5,831 nucleotides of DNA. Origin: Rhizobium sp. LCM 4573. GTDB taxonomy: Bacteria > Pseudomonadota > Alphaproteobacteria > Rhizobiales > Rhizobiaceae. The stretch lies in contig NZ_MDDW01000026.1 in assembly GCF_001854865.1 (NCBI RefSeq), positions 356,866-362,696 on the forward strand, in the 5' to 3' direction. Below, piece after piece: positions 1 through 5,831 of the stretch (its first letter is position 1; each line of letters begins with the position of its first letter). The notes below the pieces were generated by a model. It did no database searches and was not told the origin of the DNA. It worked only from the letters and a program-made list of their open reading frames with translations. A program made the translations under genes and the position numbers.

Positions 1-639
1 CCGGGCATTGTCATGGTTATCGCCGGCATTGGCGCGGCGCGCCGGCGCATGGCGGCAAACCTTTCTGCCCAGCCGATCCGCACGCTGGTTCTCAAGGCGC
101 TCGTCCTGACCGCTGTCCTTGAATTCGCGGTCTTCTATCTCAATCTCGGCCGCGGCGTGCCGTGGATGTTCGCCCTCTTCGTCGGCCTCGTGGTCGTCGT
201 GAACTATGCGCTCACCCGCACCCAATGGGGCCGGTCCATGTTTGCCGTCGGGGGAAATCGCGAGGCGGCGCGCCGCTCGGGCATCAATGTGCGGCGCATC
301 TATCTGAGCGCCTTCGTGCTCTGCTCGACGCTCGCCGCGCTCGGCGGCATCCTGTCGGCGTCGCGTCTTGCCTCCTCCAGCCAGCAGGCGGGCACCGGAG
401 ACGTCAACCTGAATGCCATCGCAGCCGCCGTGATCGGCGGAACCAGCCTCTTCGGTGGCCGGGGCAGCGCCTATTCGGCCCTGCTCGGAATCATCGTCAT
501 CCAGGCAATCTCCAATGGGCTGACGCTGCTCAATCTCAGCTCGTCGCTCCGTTACATGATCACTGGAGGCGTGCTCGCGATCGCCGTCATCGTGGATTCA
601 CTCGCCCGCAGATCCCGCGTCAGCCACGGACGCGCCTGA
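1..639 (+). CDS. Sugar ABC transporter permease, XylH/RbsC type (5' end missing)
   Basis: This is the C-terminal 212 residues of an inner-membrane permease of the BPD_transp_2 family, the channel subunit that carries a monosaccharide or pentitol with a periplasmic binding protein and an ATPase. The reading frame is open from base 1, so the ATG at 13 is internal and the true start lies to the left. Several hydrophobic helices are visible. An arginine-rich loop near the left edge (ARRR) resembles the cytoplasmic loop of XylH-like permeases. The segment from GRSMFAVGGN through GINVRR to VIGGTSLFGG matches the conserved C-terminal half of E. coli XylH as I recall it, and the protein ends in the usual short basic tail. 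The stop is 27 bases before the ribitol dehydrogenase start, so the two genes are very likely co-transcribed. That context suggests ribitol or a related pentitol as cargo, but the sequence alone does not prove the substrate. Confidence 0.92.
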   Translation, partial: PGIVMVIAGIGAARRRMAANLSAQPIRTLVLKALVLTAVLEFAVFYLNLGRGVPWMFALFVGLVVVVNYALTRTQWGRSMFAVGGNREAARRSGINVRRIYLSAFVLCSTLAALGGILSASRLASSSQQAGTGDVNLNAIAAAVIGGTSLFGGRGSAYSALLGIIVIQAISNGLTLLNLSSSLRYMITGGVLAIAVIVDSLARRSRVSHGRA

Positions 640-654
640 TTTTCAAATCTCAGC

Positions 655-659
655 AGGAG
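655..659 (+). promoter_or_regulatory. Strong ribosome binding site for the ribitol dehydrogenase gene
   Basis: AGGAG lies 7 bases upstream of the ATG at 667. This fixes the start at 667 rather than at the second in-frame ATG (679, residue 5), which would be too far from it. Confidence 0.8.
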
Positions 660-666
660 TTTCTCA

Positions 667-1395
667 ATGGCCGATCTCATGAAAGGCAAGGTTGCGGCTA
701 TCACCGGCGCGGCGTCGGGCATCGGGCTCGAATGCGCCCGCATTCTTCTCTCCGAAGGTGCGAAGGTGGTTCTCATCGATCGCGCCGAGGACCGCCTGAA
801 GCAACTATGCACGGAGATGGGGCCGAATGCCCTGCCTCTAGTGGTGGATCTGCTTCAGCCGGCCGAGGTTTCCGGCATGCTGCCACGCATTCTTGAACTC
901 GCCGGCGATCTGCACATCTTCCACGCAAATGCCGGCGCCTATGTCGGCGGCCCGGTCGCCGAAGGCGATCCCGACACCTGGGACCGCATGCTCAACCTCA
1001 ATATCAATGCGGCATTCCGCTCGGTTCATGCCGTCATGCCGCATATGATTGAAAGAAAAACCGGAGACATCCTTTTCACGAGCTCGATCGCGGGCGTCGT
1101 TCCGGTCGTTTGGGAACCGATCTACACCGCGTCCAAATTTGCCGTGCAGGCCTTCGTGCACAGCACGCGGCGCCAGCTCGCGCCGCACGGCGTGCGGGTG
1201 GGTGCAGTCCTGCCCGGACCGGTCGTGACGGCGTTACTTGATGATTGGCCCAAGGCCAAGATGGAGGAAGCGCTTGCCAATGGCAGCCTCATGCAGCCTC
1301 GGGAAGTGGCCGAAGCGGTTCTCTTCATGCTGTCGCGCCCGCGCAACGTCACCATCCGGGATCTGGTGATCCTGCCAAACAGCGTGGATCTCTGA
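667..1395 (+). CDS. rbtD: Ribitol 2-dehydrogenase, short-chain dehydrogenase (SDR) family
   Basis: This 242-residue classical SDR enzyme would oxidise ribitol to D-ribulose in the cytoplasm using NAD+. The family features are all present: the nucleotide-binding TGAASGIG at residues 13-20, an acidic residue at the end of strand 2 (D38) suggesting NAD preference, NAG at 88-90, and a catalytic set of N112, S140, Y153 and K157 (YTASK at 153-157). The N-terminal [18 protein letters not shown], the [18 protein letters not shown] segment, the [15 protein letters not shown] segment and the ending ILPNSVDL match Klebsiella ribitol dehydrogenase almost word for word from memory, well beyond generic SDR similarity. 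The length is normal, though the N-terminus is somewhat shorter than the Klebsiella protein. It sits between a sugar permease and an FGGY kinase, which is the expected order for a pentitol operon. A related pentitol such as arabitol or xylitol as main substrate is possible but less likely. Confidence 0.9.
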   Translation: MADLMKGKVAAITGAASGIGLECARILLSEGAKVVLIDRAEDRLKQLCTEMGPNALPLVVDLLQPAEVSGMLPRILELAGDLHIFHANAGAYVGGPVAEGDPDTWDRMLNLNINAAFRSVHAVMPHMIERKTGDILFTSSIAGVVPVVWEPIYTASKFAVQAFVHSTRRQLAPHGVRVGAVLPGPVVTALLDDWPKAKMEEALANGSLMQPREVAEAVLFMLSRPRNVTIRDLVILPNSVDL

Positions 1396-1404
1396 TCTTC
1401 TTCT

Positions 1405-1430
1405 CGGCGGGTTCCGATCCCGCCGGAACC
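1405..1430 (+). repeat. Two overlapping, mutually exclusive hairpins between rbtD and the kinase gene
   Basis: Stem 1 pairs CGGCGGG (1405-1411) with CCCGCCG (1419-1425) around a 7-base loop. Stem 2 pairs GGTTCC (1410-1415) with GGAACC (1425-1430) around a 9-base loop. They share bases 1410-1411 and 1425, so only one can form at a time. There is no long T-run directly after either stem (only TTT at 1431-1433), so a full terminator is unlikely. An RNA-processing or stability element, or chance in GC-rich DNA, is possible. Confidence 0.45.
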
Positions 1431-1454
1431 TTTCCTACAGACAGCGAGAACGTG

Positions 1455-3080
1455 ATGTCGAACAATTCACCCGCACCGACCCCTGCAAAATACATCATCG
1501 GCGTGGATGTCGGTACGGGCAGCGCCCGGGCAGGCCTGTTCGACCTCACCGGCCGCATGCTGGGATCGGCAAAGCGGGACATCTCCCTTTTCCGCGAAGC
1601 GGGCTCGATTGTCGAACAGTCCAGCACCGAAATCTGGTCTGCCGTCTGCGCGGCCGTCCGGGAAGCGGTTACCCGCTCGGGCGTGGATCCGAACAAGGTA
1701 GCCGGGATCGGTTTCGACGCGACCTGTTCTCTGGTCGTTCTTGGAGAGGGCGGACGCCCCCTCCCCGTCGGGCCCTCCGAAGATCCCGAGCGCGATATCG
1801 TCGTGTGGATGGACCATCGTGCCCTCAAACAGGCCGAGCGGATCAACGCGACCGGACATCCGGTGCTGCGTTATGTCGGCGGCAGCATCTCGCCCGAGAT
1901 GGAAACACCGAAGCTCCTCTGGCTGCGGGAAAACCGGCCGGACGTATTCGATGCCGCCTGGCAATTCTTCGACCTTGCGGATTTCCTGACCTGGCGAGCT
2001 ACGGGGGATCTCGCGCGGTCTACCTGCACGGTGACCTGCAAATGGACCTATCTCAGCCACGAACGGCGCTGGGATCCTGATTATTTCCATAAAATCGGCC
2101 TTGGCGTGCTGGCGGATGAGGATTTCGCACGCATTGGCCAGAAGATTCTCGATCCCGGCACGCCCGTGGGAGCCGGCTTGACTGAGCGCGCCGCCGAAGA
2201 GCTCGGCCTGCCGGTGGGCACGCCGGTTTCGATCGGTATGATCGATGCCCACGCTGGCGGAATAGGCACGGCGGGCGCCGACGGCAACCCTGATCGAAAT
2301 CTTGCCTATGTGTTCGGTACCTCTTCCTGCACCATGACCAGCACGTTCGAGCCCGTTTTCGTGCCAGGCGTCTGGGGCCCCTATTTTTCGGCCATGGTTC
2401 CAGGCATGTGGCTCAACGAAGGCGGTCAATCGGCCGCCGGCGCAGCCATCGAACAATTGTTGTCCTTCCACCCCGCGACAGGCGAGGCACAGGCCCTCGC
2501 TCAATCCAAAGGGCTCTCGCTCCCGGTTCTCCTTGCGCAGCTTGCCGAGGAGAAGATCGCCTCCTTGTCGGATGTGGTGACGCTTGCCAGTGGACTGCAT
2601 GTCGTCCCGGAATTCCTGGGAAACCGCGCACCCTTTGCCGATCCTCACGCCCGCGCGATCATTTCCGGGCTTGGCATGGAGAGAGACATCGATAGCCTCG
2701 TATCGCTCTATATCGCCGGACTATGCGGCATAGGCTACGGTCTCAAGCAGATCCTAGACGCCCAGGAAACCGCCGGCGCCGCGACCGACAGGATCGTCAT
2801 CAGCGGTGGAGCGGGCCAACTCGACCTGGTTCGCCAGCTTCTTGCAGACACAACAGGCAAGCCGGTCGTCGCCACCCTCTCCGATGAACCGGTGCTTCTC
2901 GGTTCGGCAATCCTCGGAAGCGTCGCCGCCGGCCTGTTCCCGAATATCCGGGAAGCCATGACACAGCTATCCGGCGTCGATCGCACCTATACGCCCAGCG
3001 GCGGCAAAATCGCTGCGGCGCACGCCCACAGATATAGTGATTTCACGCGGCTTCAGGCACTTGGGAGAGAGTTGAGGTAG
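1455..3080 (+). CDS. FGGY-family carbohydrate kinase, probable D-ribulokinase
   Basis: This 541-residue cytoplasmic kinase would phosphorylate D-ribulose to D-ribulose 5-phosphate, completing ribitol entry into the pentose phosphate pathway. The FGGY N-domain begins with the phosphate-binding GVDVGTGSARAGLF at residues 16-29. GFDATCSL (86-93) and WMDHRA (118-123) are typical of ribulokinase-like members. GMIDAHAGGIG (261-271) holds the likely catalytic base D264. The C-domain shows the phosphate motif VFGTSSCTM (286-294), FLGNRAPFADP (387-397) and the adenosine-site motif ISGGAGQ (449-455). The length fits the YpCarbK/FGGY ribulokinase group, which is longer than xylulokinases. The frame stays open upstream to 1245, but that part overlaps rbtD and has no kinase sequence. 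ATG 1455 (or GTG 1452 just before it) is chosen because the conserved domain starts 12 residues later. The ribosome binding site is weak (GCGAGA). The gene probably corresponds to rbtK; L-ribulose or another ketopentose as substrate cannot be excluded. Confidence 0.9.
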   Translation: MSNNSPAPTPAKYIIGVDVGTGSARAGLFDLTGRMLGSAKRDISLFREAGSIVEQSSTEIWSAVCAAVREAVTRSGVDPNKVAGIGFDATCSLVVLGEGGRPLPVGPSEDPERDIVVWMDHRALKQAERINATGHPVLRYVGGSISPEMETPKLLWLRENRPDVFDAAWQFFDLADFLTWRATGDLARSTCTVTCKWTYLSHERRWDPDYFHKIGLGVLADEDFARIGQKILDPGTPVGAGLTERAAEELGLPVGTPVSIGMIDAHAGGIGTAGADGNPDRNLAYVFGTSSCTMTSTFEPVFVPGVWGPYFSAMVPGMWLNEGGQSAAGAAIEQLLSFHPATGEAQALAQSKGLSLPVLLAQLAEEKIASLSDVVTLASGLHVVPEFLGNRAPFADPHARAIISGLGMERDIDSLVSLYIAGLCGIGYGLKQILDAQETAGAATDRIVISGGAGQLDLVRQLLADTTGKPVVATLSDEPVLLGSAILGSVAAGLFPNIREAMTQLSGVDRTYTPSGGKIAAAHAHRYSDFTRLQALGRELR

Positions 3081-3285
3081 AGCACTTCCACGAACATTGA
3101 TGAGAATCTTCGAAACTCCTCCACTCCTGGAACCGGCGGCAAATCCAGACAGTCACTCTCTGGTGCTGCAAAGCTACCGAATGCATCCGGCGAAGCCAGC
3201 GTTCCTCATCTACGTTACATCTCTGACTCGCCTCTAACCGGTGAATAGTGTACGGGGACCACCACGGTCAATGAATTAATCATCC
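3081..3285. other. Intergenic spacer at the junction of the sugar operon and the methyltransferase segment
   Basis: I see no gene in these 205 bases. There is no convincing intrinsic terminator for the operon: the best hairpin is CCAGA (3145-3149) with TCTGG (3159-3163), which has no T-run. A weak promoter-like pair, CTGACT (3223-3228) and TAGTGT (3246-3251) spaced 17 bases, could serve the next gene but matches consensus poorly. The base composition shifts across this spacer. Confidence 0.6.
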
Positions 3286-3960
3286 ATGGGGCAAAACGTG
3301 GTCTTTTCATTATTCTCGAGGAAGCAAGCGCATCCACAAGCACCGGATCCCGTCGAAATTCCAGAATGGGAGCGAGAGGGATGGTTCACTGGTAAGGACT
3401 TCACGTCAGATTGGACATCAGATAATTTCCCTGGCTGGGTAACCTTGTTAGGTCCACTTAAGCAATCCAAGATTGACATGCTTGAGATCGGCAGCTGGGA
3501 AGGACGATCTGCGGTATTCTTTCTCCGTTTCTTACCGCAAACCCATATTACATGCGTCGATCCGTTCACCGGGAGCCCAGCATTCCACCCTGGAAATGAG
3601 GCCTACGCCGATGTCGCAAAGGCTGCGCACTTTCGGTTCGACCGGAATACAGCAGAATTTGGCGACCGCGTGGAGAAAATTGTTCAGCGTTCGGTTCCGG
3701 CACTGGACGCACTGGGACAACAAGGGCGAAAATTTGATCTAATCTATGTCGATGGAAGCCACGAGGAAATCGACGTTCTTGCCGACAGCGCTCTCGCTTG
3801 GCCGTTATTAAAGGAAGGAGGAATCATGATCTGGGACGACTACGAATTCTCCCATCCGAGAGCCCAACCAAAGATCGCGATTGATGCATTTTTAAAGGCC
3901 ATTGCAGAACATTGCGAGGTCGTAATGCAAGGGTATCAAATGGCAGTCCGCAAGCTTTAA
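3286..3960 (+). CDS. Class I SAM-dependent methyltransferase, Methyltransf_24 type
   Basis: This 224-residue soluble protein has a Rossmann-type methyltransferase fold. Motif I is MLEIGSWEGRS (65-75), which binds S-adenosylmethionine. The acidic residue after strand 2 is D92 in CVDPF. FDLIYVDGSHE (150-160) is the hallmark of Methyltransf_24 proteins, and WDDYEF (183-188) resembles the metal- or substrate-binding loop of related O-methyltransferases. No signal peptide or membrane helix is seen. The start at 3286 follows an in-frame stop at 3277, so the frame cannot begin earlier. No Shine-Dalgarno sequence precedes it; GTG 3298, preceded by GGGG at 3288-3291, is an alternative start that would lose 4 residues. 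The gene has lower GC than the operon to its left and is followed after 87 bases by another methyltransferase on the same strand. Members of this family often modify glycans or small molecules, but the substrate here is unknown. Confidence 0.85.
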   Translation: MGQNVVFSLFSRKQAHPQAPDPVEIPEWEREGWFTGKDFTSDWTSDNFPGWVTLLGPLKQSKIDMLEIGSWEGRSAVFFLRFLPQTHITCVDPFTGSPAFHPGNEAYADVAKAAHFRFDRNTAEFGDRVEKIVQRSVPALDALGQQGRKFDLIYVDGSHEEIDVLADSALAWPLLKEGGIMIWDDYEFSHPRAQPKIAIDAFLKAIAEHCEVVMQGYQMAVRKL

Positions 3961-3990
3961 GCACTTGATAGCCGCAGCCTGCCGGTGAGA

Positions 3991-4019
3991 TTGACAGTTC
4001 TGAAGCAGCTGTCTACCTT
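3991..4019 (+). promoter_or_regulatory. Candidate promoter for the second methyltransferase gene
   Basis: A perfect TTGACA -35 box (3991-3996) is followed after 17 bases by TACCTT (4014-4019), a weak -10 box. Transcription would begin near 4026, about 20 bases upstream of the ATG at 4048. The -10 match is poor, so this is tentative. Confidence 0.3.
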
Positions 4020-4037
4020 TCCGAGCAATCAGATTTT

Positions 4038-4042
4038 GGGGA
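4038..4042 (+). promoter_or_regulatory. Ribosome binding site deciding the start of the second methyltransferase
   Basis: GGGGA lies 5 bases before ATG 4048. The GTG at 3985, which would add 21 residues, has no comparable site close to it, so 4048 is preferred. Confidence 0.6.
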
Positions 4043-4047
4043 ACGTT

Positions 4048-4839
4048 ATGGGTTTGAGAACTATGCTCGGGCTAAAAGAGCCCTTCCACGTCCGACAGTC
4101 GCGGCTTGCCACAGCTCTCGAGACATCGGCAGAATTGCCTGACATGACGTTGTTTCAGAACCGCATGATCTCCAATCATGTGCGGGACCTGACTTTTGTT
4201 GATGTCGGGGGACTTTGGGGCACGAATAATGAGAAGGTTACGCTTGCACTTCAGTCAGGCGCCAAGACGGCGACGATGGCCGACATGCAGGAGATGGATA
4301 ATGAGTGGTGGCAAGCATTTCGCAGGCGCGCAGCTCAGTTGAACGTAAGCGGATATGCTGAAAAGCTTGTTAATCTTGATGATCCCAGGGTGCATGAAAA
4401 ATTGGGAACGTTTGATTTCGTTCACTGCTCGGGTATTGTGTACCACGTGCCTTCCCCCTTTTATACCATACAAAGGCTAGCAAGCCTTACTAAACGGTAT
4501 CTTTTGCTGGGCAGCATGGTCGTACCTGAGGTAATTGTGACCGAAAGTGGCGAGCTCCGGTTTGATGGCGGGCAGATGATCTACATTCCTGCGATCGGAG
4601 ATAGAGAAAGAACGATTGTCGCTGAGCATTTTAATGGCGTCAGCCTTTCGGTTGCTCACATAAACTTAGCGTCAAACGAACATTTCAGCCGAAACGGTGA
4701 GATCAATTATGGTCCTTGGTGGTGGCTCTACTCCAGCAAAACGATGAAACGAATGCTCGAGGACATCGGTTTCAAAGTGATCGAACATGCGCCAGCTTGG
4801 GAAGGGCGCTCGCATTATTTTTTCTGCGAGAAAGTTTAA
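4048..4839 (+). CDS. Class I SAM-dependent methyltransferase with CmoB-like core
   Basis: From ATG 4048 this encodes 263 residues; a GTG at 3985 would give 284. The SAM-binding motif I is FVDVGGLWGTN (50-60), followed by an acidic strand-2 region ADMQEMD (78-84). FDFVHCSGIVYHVPSP (122-136 region) resembles the GVLYHxxSP motif of the tRNA-modifying protein CmoB and of related DUF1698-type methyltransferases. A C-terminal aromatic stretch YGPWWWLYS (221-229) then leads into a helix-strand ending (MLEDIGFKVIEH) common in this fold. It is shorter than CmoB and lacks an obvious CmoB N-terminal domain, so a tRNA role is unlikely. Such proteins are often found in surface-polysaccharide or secondary-metabolite clusters, but no glycosyltransferase is visible here and the substrate is unknown. 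The gene may be expressed with the upstream methyltransferase or from its own promoter in the 87-base gap. Confidence 0.82.
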   Translation: MGLRTMLGLKEPFHVRQSRLATALETSAELPDMTLFQNRMISNHVRDLTFVDVGGLWGTNNEKVTLALQSGAKTATMADMQEMDNEWWQAFRRRAAQLNVSGYAEKLVNLDDPRVHEKLGTFDFVHCSGIVYHVPSPFYTIQRLASLTKRYLLLGSMVVPEVIVTESGELRFDGGQMIYIPAIGDRERTIVAEHFNGVSLSVAHINLASNEHFSRNGEINYGPWWWLYSSKTMKRMLEDIGFKVIEHAPAWEGRSHYFFCEKV

Positions 4840-4849
4840 TTTTGACAAT

Positions 4850-4880
4850 GGCGTCGGCATGACAACCCGCCGGCGCCTTA
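4850..4880 (+). terminator. Terminator-like GC-rich hairpin after the second methyltransferase
   Basis: GGCGTCGGC (4850-4858) pairs with GCCGGCGCC (4869-4877) as a 9-base-pair stem with one G-U wobble and a 10-base loop, starting 10 bases after the stop codon. Only two T residues follow the stem, so termination may be inefficient, but position and strength fit the end of this transcript. Confidence 0.55.
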
Positions 4881-4897
4881 GCATAAGGATTAGCATA
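4878..4897. repeat. Direct repeat TTAGCATA, two copies
   Basis: TTAGCATA occurs at 4878-4885 and again at 4890-4897, separated by 4 bases. The second copy also forms the left arm of the following hairpin. Confidence 0.5.
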
Positions 4898-4926
4898 GTA
4901 CTGACCTGAAAACTATGCGTGGCTAA
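4890..4926. repeat. Imperfect palindrome / hairpin
   Basis: GCATAGT (4893-4899) pairs with ACTATGC (4912-4918) around a 12-base loop. The outer TTAGC (4890-4894) also matches GCTAA (4922-4926), partly overlapping the inner stem. It could be an operator, a recombination-site remnant or a secondary transcript-end structure. Confidence 0.4.
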
Positions 4927-4944
4927 TGACTTTCTGCTTCAGAG

Positions 4945-4967
4945 CGTTTGTGAGAAGGTGACAAACG
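4945..4967. repeat. Inverted repeat CGTTTGT / ACAAACG
   Basis: A perfect 7-base-pair inverted repeat (4945-4951 with 4961-4967) with a 9-base spacer. There is no T-run after it on either strand. The function is unknown. Confidence 0.45.
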
Positions 4968-5056
4968 TGACTTCAATCCCACTCCGGCGAGACGTCCACG
5001 GAATCGTCAGTAACTAGCGTGATCGCCTAACGAGGCTGCCTCATACCCGTAATCCG

Positions 5057-5075
5057 AAAATCAGTACAAACTGAT
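5057..5075 (-). terminator. Weak terminator candidate overlapping the stop of the minus-strand gene
   Basis: Read on the minus strand, ATCAGT and ACTGAT form a 6-base-pair stem with a TTGT loop, followed by TTT. The stop codon TGA lies inside the right arm of the stem. The stem is short and AT-rich, so this is a weak candidate. Confidence 0.35.
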
Positions 5076-5831
5076 CGCGCGGTTTCCGGCCTGTCTGAGT
5101 GAGGGAGCATCATTGAAAAAGAACGTGATCCAACGCTCTCCGAATATTACCTCGTCAAATTCCACATGCATTCCGGAAACAACAATGCCCTTCGATGCTC
5201 CGATTGCCTGGCGGTTTGCAAAAGTGTTCGTAACAAAGAAACCATTTTTTGACAGATGATAGCCATTTTCCCATTGATAATCAGAAAAATCTTCCACTAG
5301 CAGTTCCCTGCCGACATGCGAAAATATTTTATTCTCTGAAATTGAATCTTCCCAAATTCTTGCCATATCGCCCGATGCTCTGAATTGACCGAAACGAATG
5401 CTACTTATCGGGAATTCGTAGAGGTAAACATTGGATGGTGCTGGAACCAAGGCAGTGCAACGACCAGTAACCCAGGCATTCAGTCGAGTGTTTACCGCGT
5501 ATTTGTCCCAATAAAAATCCATATTTACATAGCTTATATCTCCTAGATTAGAATTAAAGAAGCCACCAGGGATATTTATATGAAGAAAAAACTTCTCCCT
5601 ATAATCGTTTATACCTTTACATGAAAAATCCAGATATACCCCTCTTTTTGTCAAGAGGATTTCTCCTCTGCTTGTATCAAAACGTGCGTAGACGCTATTA
5701 CCCTCAATTCTCTCCGGGAATACATGTGTATATCCAAATAAAGCCAATAATATTGCCAAAGGCCCAATGAGAGATGTCCGATTTGAAAGAACAATATTTA
5801 AAAAACCTACGCATACGGGGCCAAGAAGAAG
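5061..5831 (-). CDS. Hypothetical membrane protein with unrecognised C-terminal domain (5' end missing)
   Basis: The minus-strand frame is open to the right edge, giving 256 visible residues of a longer protein; the TTG at 5757-5759 is internal leucine, not a start. The visible part begins with two hydrophobic stretches (residues about 1-15 and 21-38) joined by a short loop containing one arginine, so it is the end of a membrane region. A soluble domain of about 218 residues follows (39-256), rich in aromatic residues and predicted by eye to be mostly beta strands, with motifs such as INIPGGFF, FYWDKY and GRELLVEDFSDY. If the loop arginine is cytoplasmic, this domain would face the periplasm. 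I do not recognise the family. The layout, many helices then a periplasmic domain, is found in some membrane-bound glycan-modifying enzymes, but no catalytic motif is visible to support that. Base composition is much more AT-rich than the sugar operon, suggesting acquisition by transfer. It converges on the second methyltransferase gene. Confidence 0.7.
   Translation of the reverse strand, partial: LLLGPVCVGFLNIVLSNRTSLIGPLAILLALFGYTHVFPERIEGNSVYARFDTSRGEILLTKRGVYLDFSCKGINDYREKFFLHINIPGGFFNSNLGDISYVNMDFYWDKYAVNTRLNAWVTGRCTALVPAPSNVYLYEFPISSIRFGQFRASGDMARIWEDSISENKIFSHVGRELLVEDFSDYQWENGYHLSKNGFFVTNTFANRQAIGASKGIVVSGMHVEFDEVIFGERWITFFFNDAPSLRQAGNRAISLY

Larger units (their letters stand above)
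4840..5060. other. Convergent intergenic spacer rich in inverted repeats
   Basis: No gene is seen between the two convergent coding regions. The spacer holds a terminator-like hairpin (4850-4877), a TTAGCATA direct repeat, two further hairpins, and a short palindrome GAGGCTGCCTC (5032-5042). These are listed separately where supportable. Confidence 0.6.

Noticed and set aside
162..896. Plus-strand open frame of 244 codons spanning the permease and rbtD
   Set aside because: It crosses two well-supported genes in a shifted frame, and its arginine/histidine-rich translation is typical of an out-of-frame shadow.
1245..1454. In-frame open extension upstream of the kinase
   Set aside because: It overlaps the end of rbtD in another frame, has a composition unlike a kinase N-terminus, and the conserved kinase domain begins just after ATG 1455.
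1467..2648. Long minus-strand open frame of 393 codons opposite the kinase
   Set aside because: It lies fully antisense to a gene with clear FGGY motifs. Long antisense frames are expected in GC-rich coding DNA, and its translation shows no recognisable domain.
3145..3163. CCAGA/TCTGG hairpin as the sugar-operon terminator
   Set aside because: The stem has only 5 base pairs and there is no T-run after it.
4842..4870. TTGACA just after the second methyltransferase as a promoter
   Set aside because: No -10-like sequence lies 16-18 bases downstream; the region there is the GC-rich hairpin, and no plus-strand gene follows.
4878..4967. CRISPR array or phage attachment site
   Set aside because: The repeats are only 7-8 bases, are not regularly spaced, and there is no tRNA, integrase or cas gene nearby.

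Overview
The left half of the window (1-3080) looks like the genome of a high-GC alphaproteobacterium, most probably from the Rhizobium/Agrobacterium/Sinorhizobium group. It has GC-rich third codon positions and a compact sugar-utilisation operon of a kind common in rhizobial genomes. The taxonomic call is inferred from style and protein similarity recalled from memory; there is no rRNA or other marker gene in the window.

Region 1 (1-3080, + strand) is the downstream end of a pentitol catabolic operon. It holds the C-terminal part of a XylH/RbsC-type sugar ABC permease (cut by the left edge), a short-chain dehydrogenase that closely matches ribitol 2-dehydrogenase (rbtD), and an FGGY-family kinase of the D-ribulokinase type. 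Together they would import ribitol, oxidise it to D-ribulose and phosphorylate it to D-ribulose 5-phosphate, which enters the pentose phosphate pathway. The genes are 27 and 59 bases apart with no promoter seen between them. The second gap carries two mutually exclusive hairpins.

Region 2 (3081-3285) is a 205-base spacer with no supportable gene. It marks a change in character: base composition falls sharply after it, and the function changes from sugar catabolism to methyltransferases.

Region 3 (3286-4839, + strand) has two unrelated class I SAM-dependent methyltransferase genes in tandem, 87 bases apart. The first is of the Methyltransf_24 type. The second has a CmoB-like core motif. Neither has an identified substrate; modification of a cell-surface glycan is a reasonable guess.

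Region 4 (4840-5060) is a convergent intergenic spacer packed with inverted and direct repeats, including a GC-rich terminator-like hairpin just after the second methyltransferase. Region 5 (5061-5831, - strand) is the 3' part of a distinctly AT-rich gene running off the right edge. It encodes at least two membrane helices followed by a soluble domain of about 218 residues that I do not recognise. The stepwise fall in GC from left to right suggests that the methyltransferases and the membrane protein belong to an accessory, probably transferred, segment beside the core-like sugar operon.
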